Below, one piece after another: positions 26,282-35,220 of a DNA stretch of 64,000 bases; within the stretch, counting starts at the first letter, position 1; every line of letters starts with the position of its first letter. The translations under genes were made by a program, and so were the position numbers. This DNA comes from Vibrio natriegens NBRC 15636 = ATCC 14048 = DSM 759 (lineage in GTDB: Bacteria > Pseudomonadota > Gammaproteobacteria > Enterobacterales > Vibrionaceae): the NCBI RefSeq assembly GCF_035621455.1, contig NZ_CP141822.1, positions 2,232,001 to 2,296,000 of the forward strand, in the 5' to 3' direction. A model generated the notes under the pieces. The model worked only from the letters and a program-made list of their open reading frames with translations, made no database searches and was not told the DNA's origin.

Positions 26282-26950
26282 TTAGTTAACACTAACTCGC
26301 AACGCTGCACTTATTGCAAATGGTGTGAGGGTCATCGCCCCCATCAGCATCGCGCCTAGCACCGCCAGTTGGCCGTTATACGCTACACCAAGCGCTGCGG
26401 CATCAATGGCAGACGTTGCAAAAATCAGAATCGGGATATAGAGCGGAAGAACGAGTAAACTTAAAAGTACCCCACCCTTTTGTAGCCCAACCGTCAGTGC
26501 CACCCCAATGGCACCAATAAAACTTAACGCCGGTGTCCCGATACATAACGTAAGTACAACCGCCAGCCAAGTATCTAAATCCAGAGAAAGTAAAACCGCC
26601 AACAGAGGACTTATCAAAATCAGAGGCAATCCTGTTAACAGCCAATGTGCTATGACTTTCGAAATCACCACAAGTTGCAATGGAATAGGCATAAGCATCA
26701 TTTGCTCTAATGCACCATCCTGAAAGTCGTCACGAAACAGCCGCTCCAATGATAATAATGCAGACAACAATGCAGCAACCCAAACAATGCCTGCTGAAAT
26801 ACGTGCTAACAAATTAGGCTCGGGGCCAATACTCAGAGGAAACAATGTGATAACAATAATAAAGAACCAAAGTGGGTTCAGAATGTCGGCTTGACGGCGA
26901 TACGCAATCAAGAGTTCACGACGGATAATAGTAGTCATGGCCGATATCAT
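26282..26950 (-). CDS. ccmB: Haem exporter protein CcmB
   Basis: The six-span permease partner of CcmA. The N-terminal signature NPLWFFIIVITLFPLSIGPEP is diagnostic. About 222 residues. Three starts are possible (GTG 26959, ATG 26950, ATG 26938); I use 26950, which follows the ccmA stop closely, but the evidence is weak. ATP hydrolysis by CcmAB drives release of holo-CcmE. Confidence 0.93.
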   Translation of the reverse strand: MISAMTTIIRRELLIAYRRQADILNPLWFFIIVITLFPLSIGPEPNLLARISAGIVWVAALLSALLSLERLFRDDFQDGALEQMMLMPIPLQLVVISKVIAHWLLTGLPLILISPLLAVLLSLDLDTWLAVVLTLCIGTPALSFIGAIGVALTVGLQKGGVLLSLLVLPLYIPILIFATSAIDAAALGVAYNGQLAVLGAMLMGAMTLTPFAISAALRVSVN

Positions 26951-26951
26951 A

Positions 26952-27569
26952 TTAATCACCCAGTTTTATTTTTCTAAGTTTCGGGCTATCAGAAAACATA
27001 TCTTGGTGTGTGGTCAAAATCACAATTCCACCATTATCAGCATGATTAGCAAACAAAGCTTCTAACACTTTGACACCTTGCTTATCTATCGCCGTAAGTG
27101 GTTCATCCAGAATCCACAAGATTTGCTTGCTTAGCCAAAGCCTCGCCAGCGCTACGCGGCGTTGCTGACCAGCTGAAAGTTGAGCGACGGGAATATCTTC
27201 TCTTCCTGCTAACCCAACTTGAGTTAACGCAGTAAAGATTTCTTCATCGGAGATTTGGTTGTTATGAATAGACTGGTAAAAACGTAAGTTTTCTAATGCG
27301 GTAAGTTCACGTTTTACGCCCGTTTGGTGTCCCAGAAACAGTAGATCCCGGTGAAAGATGTCACGAGACTTTTCAACCTCTTCTCCCTTCCATTTGATAA
27401 TACCGTCTTCTCTGTCGCCTAACCCTGTAACAATGCGTAATAACGTCGTTTTGCCCGTTCCGTTTCGCCCTTCAATCTGGACTAGTTCGCCTGGTTTTAT
27501 CGTAAATTTCAGGTTTTCAAACAGGACCCTTTCGTCACGGATCGCAGTAAGGTTAGACACTTCTAACAT
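26952..27569 (-). CDS. ccmA: Cytochrome c biogenesis ATP-binding protein CcmA
   Basis: ABC ATPase of 205 residues: Walker [10 protein letters not shown] at 34-42, signature LSAGQ at 131-135, Walker B LWILDEP at 151-157. It forms the CcmA2B complex with the next gene. It is first in the ccmABCDEFGHI operon, so the promoter must lie in the 240 bp upstream. Confidence 0.96.
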   Translation of the reverse strand: MLEVSNLTAIRDERVLFENLKFTIKPGELVQIEGRNGTGKTTLLRIVTGLGDREDGIIKWKGEEVEKSRDIFHRDLLFLGHQTGVKRELTALENLRFYQSIHNNQISDEEIFTALTQVGLAGREDIPVAQLSAGQQRRVALARLWLSKQILWILDEPLTAIDKQGVKVLEALFANHADNGGIVILTTHQDMFSDSPKLRKIKLGD

Positions 27570-27647
27570 AGGGCTTCAACTAAATAATGAACGAGCGGCT
27601 ATATTAGCACAGCTTAGATAAGACGAAACAGAACAAGAGCCAAGAGA

Positions 27648-27685
27648 TGTAAGTAAGTTCATGAATTTTTGTTAACTTACTTACA
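27648..27685. promoter_or_regulatory. 12-bp perfect inverted repeat upstream of ccmA
   Basis: TGTAAGTAAGTT and AACTTACTTACA are separated by 14 bp. They lie 79-116 bp before the ccmA ATG. This is either an operator for a dimeric regulator of the ccm operon or a leader hairpin. No T-run follows on either strand. Confidence 0.55.
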
Positions 27686-27760
27686 CAATTCGATAAATAT
27701 AGCCATAAATGGTTATATAGATTAATGAGGATGAGGCCTTAATTTCATAAGCGAGAAAAC

Positions 27761-27779
27761 CTACCGTTTTGGGCGGTAG
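27761..27779 (-). terminator. Second hairpin after the chemotaxis operon
   Basis: The 6-bp stem CTACCG/CGGTAG is followed on the minus strand by GTTTTC. It backs up the stronger terminator just before it. Confidence 0.55.
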
Positions 27780-27785
27780 ATTAAA

Positions 27786-27807
27786 AAAAGAAGCCGAAGC
27801 TTCTTTT
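27786..27807 (-). terminator. Terminator of the flhA-che operon
   Basis: The 9-bp stem AAAAGAAGC/GCTTCTTTT has a 4-base loop (CGAA on the plus strand) and is followed on the minus strand by TTTTTTTAA. It starts 5 bp after the last gene. Confidence 0.9.
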
Positions 27808-27811
27808 ATAA

Positions 27812-28309
27812 CTAACGTCGTATGCCTGTCGATGGATGACTCGGCATCTCTGAAGGACGGCTACTGAGTGGCGGAATTTTCTCTTTTCCGGCCAGCTTTT
27901 TCTGTAACGATAACATTAGCTCAGCTTCAGCTTTAGGTAATTCGCACTCTTCAATCAACTCGTTAATATCCGCGCCGAGTTGAACCATTTTGGAGGCTCG
28001 GCTATACAAACGCCCGTCCGTATCGGCATGTTCCAGCTCGCGGATACGCTCGTTGAGGTGCTGGATAATATCTTGTTGCTCGGTAACCTTTTGCCCTAAG
28101 CCAACAACCACAGATCGAACTTCCAGCAGCTGCTTGCTCAGTTTCTGTACTTCTTTCTCAGTGTGTCGAGTTTGGGCTCTTTGCTGTTCGATTTTCCTTT
28201 GCAAACCGGAGCGAATACGCAGTTGCAAAACGAGCAGTACGAGCACTACAAAAGCGACACCACCAGCAATGACGGGGATAGATAAAAAATTCACTTCAGC
28301 CATGATCAT
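27812..28309 (-). CDS. DUF2802 domain-containing protein
   Basis: The 165-residue protein has one N-terminal membrane span (IPVIAGGVAFVVLVLLVLQL), a long coiled coil (about residues 35-95, LQRKIEQQRAQTRHTEKEVQKLSKQLLEV), and then the conserved GRLYSRASKMVQLGADINELIEECELPKAEAELML region of DUF2802. It is the last gene of the chemotaxis operon, after cheW. Function unknown; the operon suggests a role at the polar membrane or array. A second ATG two codons later is an equally possible start. Confidence 0.82.
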   Translation of the reverse strand: MIMAEVNFLSIPVIAGGVAFVVLVLLVLQLRIRSGLQRKIEQQRAQTRHTEKEVQKLSKQLLEVRSVVVGLGQKVTEQQDIIQHLNERIRELEHADTDGRLYSRASKMVQLGADINELIEECELPKAEAELMLSLQKKLAGKEKIPPLSSRPSEMPSHPSTGIRR

Positions 28310-28317
28310 TCAGCCAA

Positions 28318-28812
28318 TTACAGATGAGCCATGTCATCCCATTCGTCTTCAGTCAATAGCTTGTTCAAATCAACCAGAATAAGAAGCTTGCCATCGCGAT
28401 TACTAACGCCTTGAATGAACTTCGCACTTTCGTCAGTACCCACAGAAGGTGTGGTGTCGATCTCAGAAGAACGCAGGTAAACCACTTCAGCAACGCTGTC
28501 GACCAGAATACCAATCACCTGACGCTCAGATTCGATAACAATGATACGTGTATTATCCGTCACTTCGCCTTCAATTAAGCCAAAGCGTGAACGCGTATCG
28601 ATAACCGTTACTACGTTACCACGTAGATTAATAATACCCAGCACGTAATCTGGCGCACCAGGTACAGGTGCAATTTCTGTATAACGAAGAACTTCACGTA
28701 CTTGCATAACGTTAATGCCGTACGTTTCTTCTTCTAGCTGGAACGTCACCCACTGAAGCACTTCGTCATTTGTGGCATCTTTCTTCACTTCAACTTCAAA
28801 AGCTTGAGACAT
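28318..28812 (-). CDS. cheW: Chemotaxis coupling protein CheW
   Basis: The 164-residue scaffold links chemoreceptors to CheA. The central NVMQVREVLRYTEIAPVPGAPDYVLGIINLRGNVVTVIDTR is the canonical CheW beta-barrel region. A ribosome site (GAGGA) precedes the ATG. It follows the CheW-related parP. Confidence 0.96.
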   Translation of the reverse strand: MSQAFEVEVKKDATNDEVLQWVTFQLEEETYGINVMQVREVLRYTEIAPVPGAPDYVLGIINLRGNVVTVIDTRSRFGLIEGEVTDNTRIIVIESERQVIGILVDSVAEVVYLRSSEIDTTPSVGTDESAKFIQGVSNRDGKLLILVDLNKLLTEDEWDDMAHL

Positions 28813-28847
28813 AGTTAATCCTCGTTAATGTCGTTCCCGACTTCATT

Positions 28848-29834
28848 CTAATTCATTGATTTGACATCTAAACCAGCGTTTAGCATGTCAATAAGTGCTT
28901 GGACGTGAATTAAAGCACACATTTTTTCTTTCACCATGCCCGCTAACCATGGGCGTTTTCCCGCCTTTTCACGCCAGCGAACGTTGTCGACATTGAGTGT
29001 CTCAGTCCCCATCAACTGGTTACTGGCTAACCCCCACATGCTCTCCCCAAGCATGACGACATATTGGTAATTATCTTTATATTCTTCACCGCAAAGCTTG
29101 TCGGCCATCACCCACTTTGCGGTATCAACCACATCAAACTTTTGCTCTCGACTGGTCTGTAGCCCCAAATACCATTCGGGTTTACCAATCAAATGATTCA
29201 GTTCAGTGATACGATGAATGCCACCTAACTCATCGAGAGCGACCGCAAACATCACTTCGTTCACATCGAAGTAAAGCACCTGAAAATCTTCATTTCGCTG
29301 AGTCGTTTCCCATGAATTTGCTAAAACTTTGGACTCAGAAGCCACTGCCAGTTCTGGCTCAGGTTCGATAACTTGTTCAAGTTCTGGTTGAACCGAGATT
29401 ATTTCAGGCTGGTTTACTTCGATAACCGGCACTTCGGTAACCCATTCCTGAATTTCTTCAGTCATTTCTGCAGACTGAGAAACCTCTGCCAAACTCGGCT
29501 TAGCTTGCTGAGCAATCGCCATAGTGTTCTGAGCCAGAATCTCTTCGATATCCAGTTCGTCAACCACATTGGTCGACTCAAGCTGACTTAATAAACGTTC
29601 TACGTCTTCTAAGTTAGGGGCTTCCAGCTCAGGAGTATTGTTTTCTCGAAATGAAGAAGGCTCATCTTGAATAGGTTGCAACTGCAATTCTGGCTCTGGC
29701 TCTGAAGATGCAAGTTCTTGAGCAAGTAAGTCAAATTCTTCATCCAGCTCTTCAAGCTCAGTGTCTTCGTCTAGCAATGCGCAGAAGTAATCATCAAGTG
29801 CCTGTTCACTGGATATGACATCATGATTACTCAT
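28848..29834 (-). CDS. parP: Polar array protein ParP (CheW-like domain)
   Basis: The 328-residue protein has an acidic, Pro/Glu/Gln-rich disordered N-terminal part (to about residue 180) and a C-terminal CheW-like (AIF) domain (FQVLYFDVNEVMFAVALDELGGIHRITELNHLIGKPEWYLGL). In V. parahaemolyticus and V. cholerae, ParP binds CheA and receptors and ties arrays to the pole through ParC. Its ATG overlaps the parC stop by 8 bp, which supports the pairing. Confidence 0.9.
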   Translation of the reverse strand: MSNHDVISSEQALDDYFCALLDEDTELEELDEEFDLLAQELASSEPEPELQLQPIQDEPSSFRENNTPELEAPNLEDVERLLSQLESTNVVDELDIEEILAQNTMAIAQQAKPSLAEVSQSAEMTEEIQEWVTEVPVIEVNQPEIISVQPELEQVIEPEPELAVASESKVLANSWETTQRNEDFQVLYFDVNEVMFAVALDELGGIHRITELNHLIGKPEWYLGLQTSREQKFDVVDTAKWVMADKLCGEEYKDNYQYVVMLGESMWGLASNQLMGTETLNVDNVRWREKAGKRPWLAGMVKEKMCALIHVQALIDMLNAGLDVKSMN

Positions 29835-30603
29835 CGAGCGCTAACCTCTCCAGATAAATCAGTAACTGCTTATACGCAAAGACACCGCGACTGCCAGATG
29901 CAAAGTGCGAAACGGGCAGATGCTTCAGGCTCGCATCACGAAACTTAGTATCAATCGGCACGGCTGATGACCACACCTGATTTGGGTAGTCCTGCTTCAG
30001 TTGGGTCAGGGTCTGCAATGAAGCTCGGGTGCGCTTGTCGTACATGGTTGGCACTATTGTGACTTTAAAGCCATTCGGACGTGATTTTTTCATGATACTC
30101 AGGGTGCGCATCATGCGCTCAAGCCCCTTCATCGCCAAAAACTCTGTCTGCACCGGAATCAAAATACGGTCACTGGCGGCAAGCGCATTCACCATCATCA
30201 CACCAAGAATCGGCGGACAGTCAATCAGCACGTAATCATAATCTTGGGAAACCGCCTTGAGCGCTCGCTTCAGGATAAGCCCCATACCACTGCGATTGCC
30301 CATCACCCTATCCAGCGTCGCAAGAGACATGTGGGCAGGAATGATGTCCATACCGTCCAGTTCCGTTTTAATAATCAACGGCTTTACGGTTTCATGCGTG
30401 AAGGTCTTAAGCTGAAAAAGATCAAACAAGCTTGATGCCACGTTATCAGCGTCATAACCGAGATAAGTCGTAAGTGAACCATGCGGATCGGTATCGACCA
30501 TAAGCACGCGATGACCTTTTTGACTTAAAAGACCGGCTAATGTCACTGTGGTGGTGGTTTTGCCTACCCCACCTTTTTGGTTAGCTACACTCCAAACGAT
30601 CAT
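29827..30603 (-). CDS. parC: ParA-like ATPase ParC, polar localisation of chemotaxis arrays
   Basis: The 258-residue P-loop ATPase has the deviant Walker A motif KGGVGKT at residues 10-16, DTDPHGSLT, and DYVLIDCPP. It belongs to the ParA/MinD group that positions cell structures. It sits between cheB and parP, the arrangement described in Vibrio, where ParC recruits ParP and CheA arrays to the old pole. It is not a chromosome-partition ParA: no parB follows. Confidence 0.93.
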   Translation of the reverse strand: MIVWSVANQKGGVGKTTTTVTLAGLLSQKGHRVLMVDTDPHGSLTTYLGYDADNVASSLFDLFQLKTFTHETVKPLIIKTELDGMDIIPAHMSLATLDRVMGNRSGMGLILKRALKAVSQDYDYVLIDCPPILGVMMVNALAASDRILIPVQTEFLAMKGLERMMRTLSIMKKSRPNGFKVTIVPTMYDKRTRASLQTLTQLKQDYPNQVWSSAVPIDTKFRDASLKHLPVSHFASGSRGVFAYKQLLIYLERLALDE

Positions 30604-30611
30604 GCTTTATC

Positions 30612-31724
30612 CTACGCTAACCCCACTTCGACCAGAATGCGCTCAGCAATGCGGTCCAGGGGTAAATCTTCAGACGAAATCCCCGCTTTCGCGACGGCCT
30701 GAGGCATACCGTAAACCACACAGCTATCTTCGTCTTGAGCCCAAATGGTTGCACCTGCCGATTTCAACATGCGCGCGCCTTCCCGGCCATCAGCACCCAT
30801 TCCGGTGAGCACTAACGAGAGCACTTTATCACCGTACACTTTCGCAGCTGAACCAAAGGTCACATCGACACACGGTTTGTAGTTCATTCGATCGCCGCCA
30901 TCAATAATGCGTAGTCTCGCTACACCTGCGCGGCCATCGACCATCATCTGTTTACCGCCCGGAGCGAGATACGCCACGCCAGCTTGCAATGCATCGCCAT
31001 CCTGCGCTTCTTTCACTTGAATTTTGCACAGCGTATTCAGGCGACTGGCGAAAGCGGCGGTAAAAGTTGCCGGCATGTGCTGAATAAGCACGATCGGATG
31101 CGGATAATTCACAGGCAAACGCGTCAAAATCTTTTGCAGTGCCACAGGGCCACCTGTCGACGTGCCGATAGCTGTCAGCTGATATCTTTTACCGGATGCT
31201 CGATACTTCGCCACCGAAGAGCGAGGCTTTGGTGCAGCCGGGATCGAATCGCGCGTAGCAAGCGGCCGAGTCAGTGACGTGGTTGCCGCTGAAGATGTGC
31301 GGGCAACAGGACGACGTAAGAAAGCACGCTTGGACGCAATCTGAATGATGCGCTGCTGAAGTAGCGATACCGCCTCATCACGGTTGCGCGCAATGTCTTC
31401 AAATTTTTTCGGTAAGAAATCCAGAGCACCCGCTTCCAGCGCATCCAGCGTTGCTTTCGCTCCATCATGAGTCAGTGACGAAAACATCAGGATTGGCGTC
31501 GGTGACGCAGCCATGATTTCACGAACTGCCGTGATGCCATCCATCACGGGCATTTCAATATCCATGGTAATGACGTCAGGCTTAAGAGATTTGGCTTTTT
31601 CTACCGCTTCTCTGCCGTTAACAGCTACGTCAATCACCTCAAGGCGCGATTCTGAGTTGATGATTTCGCTAACGCGACGACGGAAAAAACTCGAATCATC
31701 AACGACTAGTACTTTAATCGCCAT
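30612..31724 (-). CDS. cheB: Chemotaxis response regulator protein-glutamate methylesterase CheB
   Basis: The 370-residue protein has a receiver domain (VVDDSSFF; phosphorylated D55 in TMDIEMP) joined by a Ser/Arg-rich linker (about 130-180) to a methylesterase domain with the catalytic serine in IGTSTGGP and histidine in [19 protein letters not shown]. It removes receptor methyl groups during adaptation. Confidence 0.97.
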   Translation of the reverse strand: MAIKVLVVDDSSFFRRRVSEIINSESRLEVIDVAVNGREAVEKAKSLKPDVITMDIEMPVMDGITAVREIMAASPTPILMFSSLTHDGAKATLDALEAGALDFLPKKFEDIARNRDEAVSLLQQRIIQIASKRAFLRRPVARTSSAATTSLTRPLATRDSIPAAPKPRSSVAKYRASGKRYQLTAIGTSTGGPVALQKILTRLPVNYPHPIVLIQHMPATFTAAFASRLNTLCKIQVKEAQDGDALQAGVAYLAPGGKQMMVDGRAGVARLRIIDGGDRMNYKPCVDVTFGSAAKVYGDKVLSLVLTGMGADGREGARMLKSAGATIWAQDEDSCVVYGMPQAVAKAGISSEDLPLDRIAERILVEVGLA

Positions 31725-31753
31725 TTTATTCCTTTTCTAAACGACCGCTTCGG

Positions 31754-33940
31754 TTAAATGCGAGAACCCGATGCGTATCGCGTCAGTAAATCAGGCACAT
31801 CAAGAATCAATGCGATGTGACCATCACTGGTGATTGTTGCTCCCGCCATACCCGGGGTACCTTGCAATAACTTATCCAGCGGTTTGATCACCACTTCTTC
31901 CTGTCCAATCAGCGTATCAACGACAAAACCAACACGTTGGCTGCCTATTTGCACAATGACAACATGACCATGACCAGTACGCTCCTGAACTCGTGGGGAC
32001 TTAGTCGCCAGCCAGTTTTGCAGATAGAACAACGGGATTGATTTATCACGGACAATAATCGTCAGCTGACCATCGACAACGTTCGTGCGGCTTAAATCTA
32101 AATGGAAGATTTCATTCACAGACGCCAAAGGTAACGCGAACGGATGACCACCAACACCAACCATCAGTGTTGGTAAGATAGCCAGTGTCAACGGCACTTT
32201 GATGGTAATCTTGGTGCCTTTACCTAGCTCAGAATCAATATCGATTGAACCATTGAGGGTATTGATGGCGGTTTTTACGACATCCATACCAACGCCGCGA
32301 CCTGAGATATCAGAGATCTTTTCTTTACTTGAGAAACCAGGAGCAAAGATTAAGTTGAAGCATTCTTTGTCGGTCAAGCGAGCAGCGGCATCTTCGTCCA
32401 TCATGCCGCGTTTGACGGCGATACCACGAAGTTTGTTCGGGTCCATACCGCCACCGTCATCGACGATCGCCAGTTCAATATGATCCCCTTCCTGAGACGC
32501 AGAAAGAATCACTTTACCAGTGCGTGATTTGCCCGCATTTACGCGATCTTCTGGCATTTCAATGCCGTGATCGACCGAGTTACGCACTAAGTGGATCAAT
32601 GGATCGGCCAAGGCTTCCACCAGGTTTTTATCCAGATCCGTTTCTTCACCGCGCATTTCCAGCACGATGTCTTTATTCAGGTTACGCGCCAGATCGCGAA
32701 CAACACGCGGGAAGCGACCAAACACTTTTTTGATTGGCTGCATGCGCGTTTTCATAACCGCACCTTGCAGATCGGCCGTGACAACATCTAAGTTTGCCAC
32801 TGCTTTCGACATTTCTTCGTCGTTGCTGTTAAGCCCAAGACTTAATAGACGGTTACGAACCAATACCAGTTCACCAACCATATTCATAATGGTATCAAGC
32901 GTGGAGGTATCAACACGTACCGTTGCCTCCGCCTGTGGTTTCTTGACTGCGGGTGCCGAAGCTTTGGTTTCTTCCTTCACCGCGACTGGCTTGGCAGTTG
33001 TCTGTGGTGCAGGTGCTGCTGTCGCTTTCGGTGCTACTGGAGCTGGGTTTGTAGAAGCGGGCTTAGTCGCCATGTCGAGCTCTTCAACCGATGGCCCTTT
33101 ACCCGTACCGTGCAGTTCATCGAGTAACTTCTCGAACTCTTCATCTGTCATCAGATCACTGTCGTTATCCGAAAATGATGAAGAACTAACCGGAGCGGCT
33201 GGTTCTGGCGATTTTGGTGGCTCAACTGGCGCAGAAGTCGACGATGATGGGCTCTTGCCAACTCCATGCAGTTCATCCAGAAGACGTTCAAATTCGTCGT
33301 CGGTTATATCACCGCTATCACTGACAGAAGCGTTTGCTTGTGTTGGTGTAGGTTCAGATTTAGAGACACCCGGAGCGCTGCCTTTACCATGCAATTCATC
33401 CAGCAGCTTTTCAAACTCGTCTTGAGTAATTTCGTCTACAGAACCAATACTTGAACCAGCCGTCGGTAACGACATTTCTTGCTGCGGAGCGGCTGGCTCT
33501 GATGGAGTCACAGGCTCTTCAACCGCGATTGTCACTGCCTCATCTTCGGATTCAGGCTTACATAAACGGTGTAGCTCTGCGAGGAGTGTAGGTTCTGCGG
33601 CTTCTGGCACTTCACGGGCTTGTACAGCCTGGAATTGAGTGTTGACCGTATCCAGCGCCTTAAGCATGGTATCCATCAGGCTTGGCGTTACTGAGCGTTG
33701 ACCATTACGCAATACGTCGAAAACGTTCTCCGCACCATGGCATGTATCCACTAGCTCAGCTAATGAAAGGAAGCCAGCGCCTCCTTTTACAGTATGGAAA
33801 CCGCGGAAAATAGCGTTGAGTAAGTCTTTGTCTTCCGGGTTGTTTTCCAGTTCTACTAATTGCTCGGAAAGCAGCTCTAGAATTTCGCCCGCTTCAATGA
33901 GAAAGTCGTGCAGAATATCTTCGTCTAAATCGTAGCTCAT
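31754..33940 (-). CDS. cheA: Chemotaxis histidine kinase CheA
   Basis: The 728-residue kinase of the polar chemotaxis system. The HPt domain with phosphorylated H49 (FHTVKGGAGF) is followed by a linker of about 200 residues that holds three copies of a T-x-DEFE-x-LLDELHG motif (about residues 169-190, 210-231, 262-283). Dimerisation (NMVGELVLVRNRLL), ATPase (LVRNSVDHGIE, DDGGGMDPNKL, GRGVGMDVV) and CheW-like regulatory domains follow. No typical P2 CheY-binding domain is obvious in the linker. ParP is known to bind a linker segment of Vibrio CheA. Confidence 0.96.
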   Translation of the reverse strand: MSYDLDEDILHDFLIEAGEILELLSEQLVELENNPEDKDLLNAIFRGFHTVKGGAGFLSLAELVDTCHGAENVFDVLRNGQRSVTPSLMDTMLKALDTVNTQFQAVQAREVPEAAEPTLLAELHRLCKPESEDEAVTIAVEEPVTPSEPAAPQQEMSLPTAGSSIGSVDEITQDEFEKLLDELHGKGSAPGVSKSEPTPTQANASVSDSGDITDDEFERLLDELHGVGKSPSSSTSAPVEPPKSPEPAAPVSSSSFSDNDSDLMTDEEFEKLLDELHGTGKGPSVEELDMATKPASTNPAPVAPKATAAPAPQTTAKPVAVKEETKASAPAVKKPQAEATVRVDTSTLDTIMNMVGELVLVRNRLLSLGLNSNDEEMSKAVANLDVVTADLQGAVMKTRMQPIKKVFGRFPRVVRDLARNLNKDIVLEMRGEETDLDKNLVEALADPLIHLVRNSVDHGIEMPEDRVNAGKSRTGKVILSASQEGDHIELAIVDDGGGMDPNKLRGIAVKRGMMDEDAAARLTDKECFNLIFAPGFSSKEKISDISGRGVGMDVVKTAINTLNGSIDIDSELGKGTKITIKVPLTLAILPTLMVGVGGHPFALPLASVNEIFHLDLSRTNVVDGQLTIIVRDKSIPLFYLQNWLATKSPRVQERTGHGHVVIVQIGSQRVGFVVDTLIGQEEVVIKPLDKLLQGTPGMAGATITSDGHIALILDVPDLLTRYASGSRI

Positions 33941-33949
33941 ACGTTACCT

Positions 33950-34690
33950 TTAAAATCCAAGACTGGACAACAAGTCATCGACTTCGTCCTGCGATGAAAC
34001 CGCATCTTCTCTCAGTTCAGGGTGAAGAATCGGACCCTCGGCTTCACTTGATGGTTTATTCTTTTTATCTGCCGATGTTGTCAAAACTTGAGTCTGTTCT
34101 TCTGGTTTGTTACCAGAGAATACGGTGAGGATGTCTACCAAACGGCCTTCCACTTCATTCACCAGTGTGATCACTCGTCGAATGATTTGGCCTGTTAAGT
34201 CTTGGAAGTCTTGTGCCATGAGAATTTCGGTCAATTGACCGCGCAATTCGGTGCTGTCGCCTTCTACCTGAACCAATAGCTTGTCGATACGATGGCAAAG
34301 TGCTTTAAATTCACTTAACTCTATACGACCGCGCATCAGTTCATTCCATTGAGGACGAACTTGCAGAAGACCTTCATGCAAGTTATCTGCGATAGGAAGG
34401 CAGCAATCTACTGCATCCATCGTTTTGTTGGCTGCCAGCTCCGTTTTCTCAATCACATAGTTAAGACGATCCCGTGCATCCGGGATTTCATCCTGAGCTA
34501 TTTCGGTCATGCGCTGATCGAAGTTGAACTGCTTGAGTGAATCGTGAAGATCGCGAGTTAAGGCTCCAATTTCTTGAAGCATTGGATTCTCAACGCCTTC
34601 ATATAACGAAGCAACGAGCATATTGGCTTGCTCTTGTTGCCCGTTCTCTAACATTTGAACGAGCGACTTCGCCTGCTCTAGTGAGATCAT
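33950..34690 (-). CDS. cheZ: Protein phosphatase CheZ
   Basis: CheZ dephosphorylates CheY-P. The 246-residue protein is helical, with the catalytic region AQDFQDLTGQIIRRVI and the C-terminal CheY-binding peptide DDLLSSLGF. An acidic linker (about 185-230) joins them. A 115-bp gap with a stable hairpin separates it from cheY, longer than other gaps in the operon. Confidence 0.96.
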   Translation of the reverse strand: MISLEQAKSLVQMLENGQQEQANMLVASLYEGVENPMLQEIGALTRDLHDSLKQFNFDQRMTEIAQDEIPDARDRLNYVIEKTELAANKTMDAVDCCLPIADNLHEGLLQVRPQWNELMRGRIELSEFKALCHRIDKLLVQVEGDSTELRGQLTEILMAQDFQDLTGQIIRRVITLVNEVEGRLVDILTVFSGNKPEEQTQVLTTSADKKNKPSSEAEGPILHPELREDAVSSQDEVDDLLSSLGF

Positions 34691-34739
34691 TCTGAATAGA
34701 CCTTTTACGTTTAGTTCTTCTTATCGCTTTGGGAAACAC

Positions 34740-34787
34740 TAATCGAGTCATTGTTGAGGTTTTTTTATTTGGTATGAATGACTCGAC
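34740..34787 (-). promoter_or_regulatory. Stable hairpin between cheY and cheZ
   Basis: TCGAGTCATT and AATGACTCGA (34743-34752 and 34777-34786) form a perfect 10-bp stem. It extends by further pairs, one of them G-U on the minus-strand RNA. The loop is 24 bases. No T-run follows, so it is not a terminator; it more likely marks RNA processing or protects the upstream mRNA. Confidence 0.5.
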
Positions 34788-34805
34788 TAACAAAGAATAA
34801 AAGAG

Positions 34806-35186
34806 TTATAAACGCTCGAAAATTTTCTCTAGTTTTTCTTTTAGTGTTGCAGCGGTAAATGGCTTAACAATGTAACCATTAACGCCAGCTTGAGCCGCTT
34901 CGATGATCTGCTCACGTTTCGCTTCAGCTGTAATCATAAGAACAGGAAGGTGCTTTAGTTCAGCATCCGCGCGGATATGTCTTAGCAAATCAATACCTTG
35001 CATACCTGGCATGTTCCAGTCAGTTACCACAAAATCGAAGTCACCTTTTTTCAGCATTGGTAATGCAGTTAAACCGTCGTCCGCTTCTTGAGTGTTATTG
35101 AAACCCAAGTCACGAAGCAGGTTTTTAACAATACGGCGCATTGTTGAGAAATCATCAACAATAAGGATCTTCATGTTTTTATTCAA
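34806..35186 (-). CDS. cheY: Chemotaxis response regulator CheY
   Basis: Single receiver domain that binds FliM to change flagellar rotation. The 126-residue product starts [20 protein letters not shown] and has phosphorylation site D56 (VVTDWNMP), LMITAEAK and YIVKPF. I place the start at a TTG, because a GGAGG site lies 5 bases before it. The commonly listed longer form (starting at a GTG, four codons earlier, MEAIL) would put the ribosome site inside the coding region. No P2-type partner is visible in CheA, but D/T/K active-site residues are complete. Confidence 0.95.
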   Translation of the reverse strand: MNKNMKILIVDDFSTMRRIVKNLLRDLGFNNTQEADDGLTALPMLKKGDFDFVVTDWNMPGMQGIDLLRHIRADAELKHLPVLMITAEAKREQIIEAAQAGVNGYIVKPFTAATLKEKLEKIFERL

Positions 35187-35220
35187 AATTGCCTCCACTG
35201 AATCATAAAGTCAGTGTTTT

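Noticed and set aside
29827..30603. Chromosome-partition parA
   Set aside because: No parB or parS is nearby and the gene sits between cheB and the CheW-like parP, so the array-positioning ATPase ParC fits.
33089..33440. Regular repeats resembling a CRISPR or minisatellite
   Set aside because: They are codon-level repeats within cheA and differ at many synonymous sites.
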